Shown: positions 23,824 through 32,781 of the stretch, piece by piece | How the letters are laid out: the number at the start of each line of letters is the position of its first letter | Numbering within the stretch: the first letter of the stretch is position 1 | Assembly (NCBI RefSeq): GCF_032362555.1 | Contig: NC_083524.1 | Location: forward strand, 7,116,001 to 7,180,000 | Length of the DNA stretch: 64,000 bases | DNA from: Amyelois transitella | Taxonomy: Eukaryota > Arthropoda > Insecta > Lepidoptera > Pyralidae | Reading direction: 5' to 3' | Notes under the pieces: model-generated | Database searches by the model: none | What the model was told of the DNA's origin: nothing | What the model saw: the letters and a program-made list of their open reading frames with translations, nothing else | Made by a program: the position numbers and the translations under genes

Positions 23824-24485
23824 CAATTTATAAAATAAGTATGGATTTAGCAATTAATAGGAATATTACTTTTTACTTGCTTTTATAATTTGAATACTAA
23901 CCGATGGTCTTACGGTGAGGGAAAACGTGAGGAAAGCTGCACATTCAGGCAACTGAATGTGTAACCATGATCGATCCATATAGGTCTGGTTTACCTGCAA
24001 TAGTTGCGGAGGTCAGACGGGAGTCGCTTCATATAAAAACCTGATTCACCCAATCCAGGATCCATGGTCAAAGGAATACCCCGGGCTCCTCTCCAGACTG
24101 AGGATGCAACCGGGACGTAAGCGACAAGGAAGAAGGAATATTATTTATTAACGAAAATAAAAAAATGGTGAGGAAATGGGCACGTTAGAAGGAATTCCGA
24201 AATCGGGGAAACTTCAAATCCCCTTCTTCTAATTCCTTTAAAAATAATCTTAATAAATTCTTTCTTGAGTCTTGGATTGGTTATTAATTTAGTTTACATT
24301 ATATGTTTATATATGTACGTACGTATATAATTGTTTAAGTCTTAAGCATCACACCACGTATATGAACTGTTGTCCACCCTTGCCTCAATTTTGTACGCGG
24401 ATCCTCTTATTGTCAGGTTAGGTGGAAGAGGTCCCACTTAAAAATTGTTTTTAATTTTACTTTACACAAGTTTAATAATAATAAA
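23824..24485. other. Intron sequence, no gene seen
   Basis: No coding signal; no clear element. Confidence 0.4.
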
Positions 24486-24712
24486 ACATACATACATATA
24501 GTCACGTCTATATCCGTTACGGGGTAGACGAAGCCAATAGTCCCGAAAATACTAAATGGCCACGTTCAGCTGCTCGGCTTAAAGATGGAATTGAGATCAA
24601 AATAGTGACAGGTTGCTAGCCCATCGCCTTAAAAAAGGATCGCAATTTTATAAGCCTATCCCTTAGTCGCCTTTTCGTCGTAGTCGTATTGGTGCCGGGA
24701 ATCACACGGCAC
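24486..24712 (-). repeat. SINE-like repeat family A, nearly full
   Basis: ACATACATACATATAGTCAC to GGGAATCACACGGCAC. It ends about 35 bp before the tetraspan exon at 24748. Confidence 0.85.
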
Positions 24713-24747
24713 AAATATATTTAATAATAAATCTATGCTAATTCCAG

Positions 24748-24898
24748 ATAGTATGCATCGTGATCAACTCACTGTTGTTCATAATGTCGCTTTACGACGC
24801 CCTTTTCTCCCGTCGAGTCGGCGGTGACCCGACCAGCGTGGCTGACCCCCCGGACGGAGCCACCATCAACAATCCAGGGTTCAAAGAAGCTGGTCGAG
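24748..24898 (+). CDS. Tetraspan protein, exon with TM4 and start of cytoplasmic tail
   Basis: Acceptor tgctaattccag, donor g|gtgagt, phase consistent on both sides. It encodes IVCIVINSLLFIMSLYDALF, the fourth membrane helix. The basic SRRVGG follows, marking the cytoplasmic face, then a polar tail (DPTSVADPPDGATINNPGFK). Together with the earlier exons this gives the four-helix order TM1 (missing), loop 1, TM2, TM3, short loop 2, TM4, C-tail. Confidence 0.87.
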
Positions 24899-25540
24899 GT
24901 GAGTTCATATTGTCACTTTCCATACGTTTTCTGTCGTAAAAGGCATGTAATGAGCACATTCATTAAGTGCAGCTTTCACTAGATTCCAATATACAGGGTG
25001 ACTTTTAATTCAATTGCATAAATTTAACTGTTAAGTGTACTCATCTAAAGGATATTTAAAAACGTTAATAGAAAAATATCGGTTCATATTTCAGAAAGTA
25101 CGAAAAAAAATAAAAGTATCAAAATCCACGATCCTAAATACGTTGTATCACCCCGGCCGGCGGAAAAGCGACGCGTAAGATTCAGAGGTCAACGACACAA
25201 TTCATTTAGCTGAGCGATCTCGACAACTCTGTACTTTACTTGATCTTGATACTAGAAAAATAATTTATTTTTCAGACATTTATTTACATGTTTAGTTTTA
25301 ATTTCTTTTTGTAGCGCGTGACGTAGTTTTTGAGGGTTTTTTAAATGTGGAAATGATGACGTTTAATTAAAAATAAAAATAGGCTCAAACGGCTCAGAAG
25401 CATGGGTATAGTCTGTTTAAAAGGATGCAGTTGTTTTAAATGTCACCCTGTAGGTTAGGTTTAGTTTTAGTTAATTTTAATTAGTTTGTTATTATAAGTT
25501 TGTAATTATAAATTAGTTTGTATATACTGTATAAGATTAA
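24899..25540. other. Intron sequence, no gene seen
   Basis: Contains CAGGGTGACTTTTAATTC (24995) and ATGTCACCCTGTAGG (25440) as imperfect inverted ends around about 450 bp, a possible decayed DNA element. No coding signal. Confidence 0.4.
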
Positions 25541-25758
25541 ACATACATACATATAATCACGTCTATATCCCTTGCGGGGTAGACAGAGCCAACAGTCTTG
25601 AAAAGACTGATAGGCCACGTTCAGCTGTTTGGCTCAATGATAGAATTTAGTGAAAGGTTGCTAGCCCACCGTCTAACAGTAGAATCCCAAGTTTGTAAGC
25701 ATATCCCTTAGTCTCCTTTTACGACATCCATGGAAACGAGATGGAGTGGTCCTAGACA
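25541..25758 (-). repeat. SINE-like repeat family A, head missing
   Basis: ACATACATACATATAATCAC to GAGATGGAGTGGTCCTAG. Confidence 0.84.
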
Positions 25759-25919
25759 ATTAGAATAACAATAACACATAATATATTTTTTTACATAAAT
25801 AGAAAACTTTCAACTAAATAGCTTATCAGATTTCGTTATTTCCACATCTTCTCACCGCTTTGGTGTGAACCGTGCCTTATTATACACTGTGTAAAGATGT
25901 CTAACCACTTCTGTTTGAC

Positions 25920-26158
25920 GGCCTCCGTGGCGCAGCGGTAGTACGCTTGTCTGTGTCACTGAAGGTCCCGGGTTCGAATCCCGGCCAAGGCATGATGAAA
26001 AAAGAACTTTTTCTGATTGGCCTGGGCCTTGGATGTTTATCTGTATAAGTATTTATTATAAAAATATATTATGTAGTACCGTTGAGTTAGTATCTCGTAA
26101 CACAAGTCTCGAACTTTACTTCGAGGCTAACTCAATCTGTGTAATTTGTCCCGTATAT
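25920..26158 (+). repeat. tRNA-derived SINE, best copy
   Basis: Head GGCCTCCGTGGCGCAGCGGT (A-box-like) with a perfect B box GGTTCGAATCC, then a body with TTGAGTTAGTATCTCGTAAC and GTGTAATTTGTCCCG. Pol III transcription from these boxes is inferred. Confidence 0.87.
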
Positions 26159-26161
26159 CTA

Positions 26162-26492
26162 TCTATACAAATAATAAAGTAAAAATATTTTGTCTGTACA
26201 TTTAGTATTTTTGACTGAAATGGATAGAGGAACACTTAGAATGAACAATAGAAAGCAAAAATATATTTTTTTTATTTCTTGTCTGTCTGTCTGTATGTAT
26301 GATCACGATTATCTCCGAAAGTACTGAACCGATTTACTTCAAACTTTCACCGATTGCTTTGTTTTAACTCAGAAAAACATTTAAAGTTTGTTTCATCAAA
26401 ATCGGACTACTAAAAAAAAAGTTATCATCATTTGAATGAAATCAAGGCATTGCATATAAGTTTACGCGGACGAAGTCGCGGGCAACAGCTAG
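26162..26492 (+). mobile_element. Non-autonomous Helitron abutting a coding exon
   Basis: Begins TCTATACAAATAATAAAG after an A and ends GCGGGCAACAGCTAG before a T; 331 bp. The (TA)n that follows leads directly into the acceptor of the exon at 26526. Confidence 0.78.
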
Positions 26493-26525
26493 TATATATA
26501 TATATATATATATATTTGTTCCCAG

Positions 26526-26711
26526 GCATATCGATGACTGACGCTTCCGGCAAGCCGTACAGCAGCAACGGGCACGGCAGCGTGGGCTCCGTCACCACGG
26601 CCGCCACCACGCTGTCGGACGCCAGCACCATCACGCGCTCGCCGCTGCGCTCCTCGCTGAAGAAGCCGCGCCCGCCCGCCGGCCTGGGCATCCAGAACCC
26701 TGGCTATTCGG
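26526..26711 (+). CDS. Tetraspan protein, Ser/Thr-rich cytoplasmic tail exon
   Basis: Acceptor tttgttcccag, donor g|gtgggt, in phase with both neighbours. It encodes a low-complexity tail rich in Ser, Thr, Gly and Pro (SMTDASGKPYSSNGHGSVGS through LGIQNPGYSG), with candidate phosphorylation sites around RSPLRSSLKKPR. It is markedly GC-rich compared with the surrounding DNA. A Helitron ends only 33 bp before the acceptor and the gap is mostly (TA)n, so the polypyrimidine tract is very short and the branch point may lie in repeat sequence. A decayed partial copy lies at 26904-27057. Confidence 0.85.
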
Positions 26712-26814
26712 GTGGGTGACATACATACATACATATATATATTATACCGGGAACGAGACGTGATGGGGTGCGGACACCATCGCCGCCATTTAGGTGCTTT
26801 TTACTAGTTTGCAT

Positions 26815-26892
26815 CATGCGATTCCCACGAGGATAGAATATATATACATATATATATATAGAGTAGACATTCTATCCTCGTGGGAATCGCAT
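26815..26892. repeat. Perfect inverted repeat, 25-bp arms, between exon copies
   Basis: Arms start CATGCGATTCCCACGAGGAT (26815-26839) and the exact complement lies at 26868-26892, around a (TA)n core. It sits between the functional tail exon and its duplicate. Confidence 0.85.
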
Positions 26893-26903
26893 GCCAATCG
26901 CAT

Positions 26904-27057
26904 GCAAGCCGTACAGCAGCAACGGGCACGGCAGCGTGGGCTCCGTCACCACGGCCGCCACCACGCTGTCGGACGCCAGCACCATCACGCGCTCGCCGCT
27001 GCGCTCCTCGCTGAAGAAGCCGCGCCGGCCTGGGCATCCAGAACCCTGGGTATTCGG
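26904..27057 (+). pseudogene. Decayed partial duplicate of tetraspan tail exon
   Basis: Repeats 26550-26711 almost exactly, including the donor tattcgg|gtgggt and the following (CATA)n. It lacks the first 24 bases with the acceptor, and has lost 8 bp inside the Pro-rich stretch after AAGAAGCCGCG, which shifts the frame. No good acceptor precedes it. It is probably a non-coding relic, or an assembly or haplotype artefact. The very high identity means it is recent. Confidence 0.8.
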
Positions 27058-27120
27058 GTGGGTGACATATATACATACATACATACATACATATACATAT
27101 ACATATATATATATATATAG

Positions 27121-27366
27121 GTATATAATCACGTGTATTTCCCTTGCGGGGTGGACAGGGCCAACAGTCTGGAAAAGACTGATAGACTGCGTTTAGCTGC
27201 CTGACCTTATTATAGAATTGAGATTCAAATAGTGACAGGTTGCTAGCGCATCGCCTAAAAAAAGAATCCCAAGTTTGTAAGCCTATCCCTTAGTCGCCTT
27301 TAACGAAATCCATGGGAAATATCTATTGTGAGTGGTTCTATTCTTAAGTGACTAAAACTACACGGT
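27121..27366 (-). repeat. SINE-like repeat family A copy
   Basis: TATAATCACGTGTATTTCCC to CTAAAACTACACGG, following a long (TACA/TA)n tract at 27065-27120. Confidence 0.8.
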
Positions 27367-27393
27367 ATGCGCGTATTTTTATTTTCTTTAGTA

Positions 27394-27690
27394 AAATTAC
27401 ATACATACGTAAAATCACGCTTTTTTCCCGGAGGGGTAGGCAGAGACTACATCTTTCCACTTGCCACGATCTGTGCATACTTCGTTCACTTCATCCACAT
27501 TCATAACTCCCTTCATGCACGCTCGGCGGTTTCGGGTACTCTTGACCTGACCCTTTGCCAGGACGTCCTTAATTTAATCAAGATACGTTCGTCTAAGTCT
27601 TCCCACTCCGACCTTTCCCTCCACACTTTCCTTGTATATCTGCTTAGTCAACCTGCTTTCATTCATCCTCTCCACATGACCAATCTTAAC
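27394..27690 (+). repeat. Interspersed repeat family F, best copy
   Basis: Starts ACATACATACGTAAAATCAC and includes GGGTAGGCAGAGACTACATC, ATGCACGCTCGGCGGTTTCG, CTGACCCTTTGCCAGGACG and CTTCCCACTCCGACCTTTCC. Non-coding. Shares the (CATA)n lead-in with family A but has a different body. Confidence 0.7.
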
Positions 27691-27763
27691 ATACCCCTTA
27701 CTATTATATTTAAGAAAATTTTCATTGAGTAATTGTGGATTTATTTTTTATTTTGTATTTCAG

Positions 27764-27837
27764 GTCATTCACCGCCCCTAAACCGAAATGGCAGTCAGAA
27801 GAAAGTGAGAATACAAACGCACAGTACTGAAGTATGA
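27764..27837 (+). CDS. Tetraspan protein, last exon with PDZ-binding C-terminus
   Basis: Acceptor ttgtatttcag; GT completes a Gly codon with the fifth exon. It encodes GHSPPLNRNGSQKKVRIQ then THSTEV and a TGA stop at 27835-27837. The terminal S-T-E-V fits a class I PDZ ligand (S/T-x-V at the end), as on many claudins and TARP-type proteins. This supports scaffolding at a membrane junction or synapse-like site. Assembled in-window coding length is about 258 residues plus the missing N-terminus. Confidence 0.87.
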
Positions 27838-28488
27838 AGTAGATTATTAGTTCCGAAAAATGATTTATTTAATGCTGGTACTCATATAAAAAAGTTTCAT
27901 TTGAGCTGCGTCCACACTGGTTTTCAATTTACCTTCCAAATAGGACCAATGAACGCTAGTAAGTGCCTTCGGTGGCCAGGTGTGTACGTAGCTTAATTTT
28001 CTTGAACGAAATCATGTTTCATACAAATACCTACTGTGAATTTAAAATGAATAATTTTAATCTTGAACTATCAGGGGGTCAAATTTAAATCTCTAATTGT
28101 ACAGATTATTAATAATGTAATTGTACCATAGCAAACGGATTAATTGTACGACTATGTGCTTTATATGCCTGCAATTTTATTGTGTACATAAGCATGTGAC
28201 TACATTAATTTAATGTTTATAATTTTCCTATCATGTTTAAAAAGCACGTTAAAAATGTCTAAATTGGCAATTTGCTGCTTATCTAGAAAATATTCGCAAA
28301 TTGCCAATTTTTTTTTTATGGTAATCAGTTGCTTTATATTGCACGTAAACATTTTCTTTACCGGGGTAGACAGAGCATTGTTTCAAACGTATAAATTAGC
28401 TTTTTATAAGCGAGTTAATTATAAACGAGAGATCTGATATAAAAATAGCCGCCTATTTAAAAAAAATCTCATATATATAAACTCGGGT
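27838..28488 (+). other. Probable 3' UTR of the tetraspan gene
   Basis: AT-rich sequence directly after the TGA stop with no ORF that looks coding. The polyadenylation site is not determined. The nearest clear AATAAA words are far downstream, near 30248 and 30252. Confidence 0.45.
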
Positions 28489-28630
28489 TTCTTCATTTAG
28501 GCGATGGGCTAGCAACCTATCACTATCTGAATCTCAATTCCATCATTAAGCCATACAGCTAAATGTGACCTACCAGTCTTTTCGAGTTTGTAGGTTCTCT
28601 CTACCCCGCAAGACGTAATTGTATGTAGGT
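28489..28630 (+). repeat. SINE-like repeat family A, 3' half
   Basis: GGCGATGGGCTAGCAACC to CTACCCCGCAAGACG. A 19-bp scrap of the family (GGGGTAGACAGAGC) also lies at about 28361. Confidence 0.75.
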
Positions 28631-29583
28631 ATCTCTGGTCTTTTTCACTTTCTGAAGAATTTTATAAAAGTCATCTTCCACAGCCTTATAACGTCCACAC
28701 ACACAGCGTGGGCATAAAGCATTACATATTACTCGTATGTAGGTCGAGTGCAATTTTTCTCAATCAATGTCTGCAAATTTTAATTATAAAGACCAATTTT
28801 GCATCGCTATCTGTACCGGAATCTCCTTCAAATCTTAATATTTCTTATAACAACATATCCAGAAGATAGAGTGTCTATTTCAATAAGTTTTCAACCTTTT
28901 CATTTGTGTGTGTGTGTCTACACACTCTTTACCAAATTAGGCATTTTGCGAATAATTTTCAAGACTTATTATACATTTGACGTTTTTAGCGTATGGCCGC
29001 ACACTATTATGTATATTTAGTTTGAACAAAGTTCTATTATACTATACACAATGTATATAAACCAGCACAAAGTGTTGTATAAAAATAAGAATATGTTTTT
29101 TTTATTGTTATTTTATTATACCGCTTGTTGTGTATTTTTTTTTATATAATTTTATAAAATTATGATTAATTGCAATATATAAGTTAGTCCATTATTTTAT
29201 AATTACAGACATGTATTGTTTTGTAAAGAATTTTATTTTTAATAATAATATATTAAATTAACTAAGCATCTTAGTGAATATTAAACTTAATAAGCCTTAA
29301 CTCTGCGCTGCGGTGTACATTATATTAAAAGATGGTTTTTATTTATACAAATATCTTTACAAAACAGTACACGTAAATTAGACCTTAGGTCATCAATCAA
29401 TATTAGAGTATTGTAAATACACTTTCGTGTATAAACGAAAACCCACCACACTTGTATGGTACAAGTCGTATTTTTATTAATATTTCTAAATCATTATATT
29501 TTAATGGGAACAATATTATAAGTAGATCATTCCTTTGTCAACATGAAGATTAATTTAATATGTTTTACAAGATGCATTGGCAG
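28631..29583. other. No gene seen
   Basis: AT-rich, probably 3' flank or distal 3' UTR of the tetraspan gene. No polyadenylation site is assigned. Confidence 0.4.
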
Positions 29584-29768
29584 TTATACATATAGTCATA
29601 TCTATATCCCTTACGGGGTAGGCAGAGCTGTCTATTCAAGGAAATTTATCTGTGTAATATACATTTAATAACGCCACCTTTGTCTACAATTGAATGTGGT
29701 TTTTCAGTATTTTCATGATTGTTTGCTCTGTCTACCCCGTAAGGGAAAAAGACGAAATTATAAGTATA
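29584..29768. repeat. Two SINE-like family A scraps, inverted
   Basis: 29584-29632 is reversed (ATCCCTTACGGGGTAGGCAG) and 29690-29768 forward (GCTCTGTCTACCCCGTAAGG). Confidence 0.65.
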
Positions 29769-31143
29769 TATTTCTCACCCATGCAATTATTAAGAGATAT
29801 AATGACCGTTTGAACTGTCATGCATGTCATTAAATAGTTATAAAAAATAGTGCCTTACATATACACGCCATTTTCATGAATGTGCCTTCCCCGCAGAGTT
29901 GCACCTCTACATTCTAATTTCAAAAACAAAGGTACTTTTATCTCCGTCCTTATCTTACTTATACAGTCAGTAAAGAACGGCCATATTAAAATCCGGTACT
30001 TTTTTATCAGAAGTCATCTATAAAAAACCTTTATTCATAAAACCGTTGCAGTCGATCTTATTTATAGAGCATTAGGTATTTCGCTCCGTCCAATGTCTGG
30101 TCTTAAGGTTAGGTTTATCTACTTAAATTATATGAATAAATGTATAAGATTTAAATTGAATGGGTTTATTTAAAAAACATTAATATAAGTATAATATCAA
30201 GACTGTTACTTGAGGACCTTTTGAAGCTAAAATTGTCACATATTTATAATAAATAAAATCTCAACAATAACAAATATGTATATTTATTCTAAGATATAAA
30301 AAATGATAGCAAATCTCATTGTTGATTTATTGTATTCCAGAAAATTCTCACAATATTTACCTGTGCTAAAATTACTTTTAGAAAATTCTTAATAAAATCT
30401 CTTTTTTACATCTATTTTTGTGGCAAAAGCTAACTAGCTATTTGAAAAATAAAACTGGCAATGTTCTTTTTATTACAATAAAATATAATATTAAATATAT
30501 ACATCTTAACAAAAAATATAATATCAAATTTTTTACCATTTTGATTAATTTGAATAATTTTTATATTATAATTTTTGAGTATTTGTTAACCGTATTTGGC
30601 AGTATCTAGAATGTAGAATGTTACAAAAATATTTACGCACTACATTCCTTTTATTATATAAAATGTCTGAATTTTTTATACTGTTTTCAAAGTCTAGTGT
30701 TTGTTCTAAGTGTTCCCAATGTTTATTAATTTTACTGTTAATTTTAGAAAAAGCTCCGTCCGATATTTGCGGTTTGTTTTATAGCAATAAGCTAAGATAC
30801 AATAAAGACAATTTTCGACAAAGTGCTTTTTATTTTAATATGCTTCCACGCTTGTCTGGTAGCTTAGACATAAGCCAGTTTCCCCATATTAAAAGAGCCT
30901 TTGTTTTGTCTCAAACTGAAGGTGTTCGTTATATAAGGTAGCAGAATAAATTAACCCATTTTCTATGTAACATTAACAATTTGTAAAATACTGTAGGCGG
31001 ACGTAATGCTAATAGTACTAATAGTCTACCGTTGGGTTAAGCAGAGAACTTTTAAGTGGGTGATAATAAATAAGGGGATTAATAAATAAGGGGATTAATA
31101 AAACGAGCGAATAAAAAAAAAGTTTGCGACTGATGATGACATA
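29769..31143. other. No convincing gene
   Basis: Strongly AT-rich. ORFs at 30418-30609 and 30618-30941 are open but low-complexity, and have no motif. At 31068-31100 a 17-bp unit (AATAAATAAGGGGATT) is tandemly doubled. Confidence 0.4.
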
Positions 31144-31321
31144 CAGTAAAATCTCTTTATTCGCGGGGTATATGTTCCATAAATATGCCGCGAATACAGA
31201 AACCGTGAATACAGAATGGTAATTTATATGGGTTTATAGGGGGGTTTATACGTTCCTAGATTCCAAAATAAAAAACAAATATATAAGAAAATCAATTTTA
31301 TTGATGTTACTGAACATTTTG

Positions 31322-32167
31322 ATTAATCATTATCCTCAGGCTTAGGCAATGGTTTGAAGAATTTTGTTATTTTCTCTTGCTTGGCAGTTTTTAATAGCTC
31401 CGACAATTCAGACTGATACTCAGCAGTCGCATTAGCAATTTTCCTCTTAAAAATAGAATACAATAGAATAGATTTATTTTCAAAATTGGATACAAGGTAT
31501 CACTTATTGACGTCACATAACTTAAATCTAATTATAACTACTACCGCTTCCAAAGCGCATGTGTAGAAGAAGCGGCGGAACAAACTACACTGCAGCATTT
31601 TCATAGGACGTCAATTTACAAATATAGATCTCTTAAATCTAAATCGTGGACGAATGCACATTGTCTACATTCTCAAAATTAAGACTTCGTTCCATAGATG
31701 GATCAATCTTCACAAAGAAATCGCGAAGCTTATTTGCCATTCTTAAACCTTCACTAAGATTTTTCAGAGTAAATGTCACATTTTCAGTGCTTGCACAGCT
31801 GTGAATTTAACATTTCCTCCAAGTCGGTTTCAGTCAAATCTTCATCTTGCGATTAAAGCAATTCCTGGATGTCACTTGATTCTATCTGTTCGAACCCATC
31901 TCGTCCTATTCCATTTGCAATTTCGGCTATGTTTGCAGTCAAAGTTTGAACTTGCACGGATTCTTCGTCATTTTCCACAATCAGAGCAGGCCATAGTTTT
32001 TTCCAGCATGACTTCAATGTGTGTGGTTTCAGTTCTTCCAATGATTCTTTTATGTTTACGATGCATTTTGCTATGTCAAATTTCTTCCAGCATTCCATAA
32101 CATTCATATCAGGATTACACTCCATATCGACGGGTGCAAAGTAAAAAGTGTCAACTACAAAATTCAC
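31322..32167 (-). pseudogene. Tigger/CENP-B-like transposase C-terminus, split by a LINE tail
   Basis: On the minus strand the frame reads MECNPDMNVMECWKKFDIAK, then SCWKKLWPALIV, then a Glu/Leu-rich DIQELL...DLTETDLEEML. These are typical of the region after the DDE domain in Tigger/jerky-like transposases. After a stop and frame change it continues TFTLKNLSEGLRMANKLRDF and PSMERS. It is then interrupted by the LINE fragment at 31448-31690 and resumes as KRKIANATAEYQSELSELLK...KPLPKPEDND with a stop at 31322-31324. So this is a dead copy with at least one internal stop plus an insertion. Catalytic residues are not present in the remaining part. Confidence 0.78.
31448..31690 (-). repeat. CR1/Jockey-like LINE 3' end nested in Tigger
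   Basis: AATAGAATAGATTTATTTTC...GACGTCACATAACTTAAATC and onward matches the 3' UTR of the LINE at 60649-62613 in reverse orientation. It interrupts the Tigger reading frame between MERS... and KRKIANATAEY. Confidence 0.83.
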
Positions 32168-32668
32168 GATTTTCGGTTTTTATCATTATCGTTTTAATTA
32201 AAAAATTCTCTACAATGTGACATTTTTCTTTTTTCTCAAATCACTTTATTTCAATTTATTTTCGTACGTACAAAAAGCCAACTACACATTTTTTTCAAAT
32301 AGTACGTAGTGAACGCGACCAAGTTACAAACCTATATATATATTATACGTTGGCCGCATTGACGCGGAGCGCGGGACTTCCCGCGCGCAAACACAAAACG
32401 TTATCAGTCAGTTGACACGTACTTCGCCGGCTAGCGCACATTTTTAGGTTAAGTGAGGGTTTTTGTTGGATATCAGTGATATTTCGAGGTTTTCATTGTA
32501 GTCCTCATTTGAGTTCATTGTTATAATCCTTAAAATGAATAAAGAACGACGCAAGCTGTTGGTAAAATTAGGAAAAACAAGAAAACAAATTGCTATCACA
32601 GACACAAACGAGCTATTAAACCTAACCTACAAAATATAATTGTGAAACTGTGGCTGGTATGTATTCTA
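32168..32668. other. No gene seen; GC-rich patch
   Basis: A GC-rich patch at 32345-32440 (GACGCGGAGCGCGGGACTTC) resembles a promoter-like island of a transposon. A 34-residue Lys-rich ORF begins at 32535 (MNKERRKLLVKLGKTRKQ), not recognised. Confidence 0.35.
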
Positions 32669-32781
32669 ATTTATTATTTTTATTTATTTATTTATTTATT
32701 ACACAATAATCATAATGAAACTTAAAAACAATATTCCGCAAAACTGTTTTCACAGTTTGACTGCGGTCAGTCTCATTTAAG

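Larger units (their letters stand above)
31144..32167 (-). mobile_element. Tigger-type DNA transposon, 3' part
   Basis: The right (3') end is at 31146, CAGTAAAATCTCTTTATTCG after a TA, as expected for Tc1/mariner-superfamily Tigger termini. Coding sequence for the transposase C-terminus follows on the minus strand. The 5' part, including most of the DDE domain, is missing. Confidence 0.75.

Noticed and set aside
24995..25455. MITE bounded by CAGGGTGAC/GTCACCCTG
   Set aside because: The ends are only short imperfect inversions and no target duplication is visible; noted in the intron entry but not called.
25920..25992. Genuine tRNA gene
   Set aside because: A- and B-box-like words are present, but the cloverleaf does not close, and the same head plus a long identical body recurs at 5431, 23645 and 53583, so it is a SINE.
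26428..27196. Several overlapping 80-108-residue ORFs on both strands
   Set aside because: They are shadows of the GC-rich tail exon and its duplicate, extended by (TA)n/(CATA)n reading as Tyr-Ile or Thr-His repeats.
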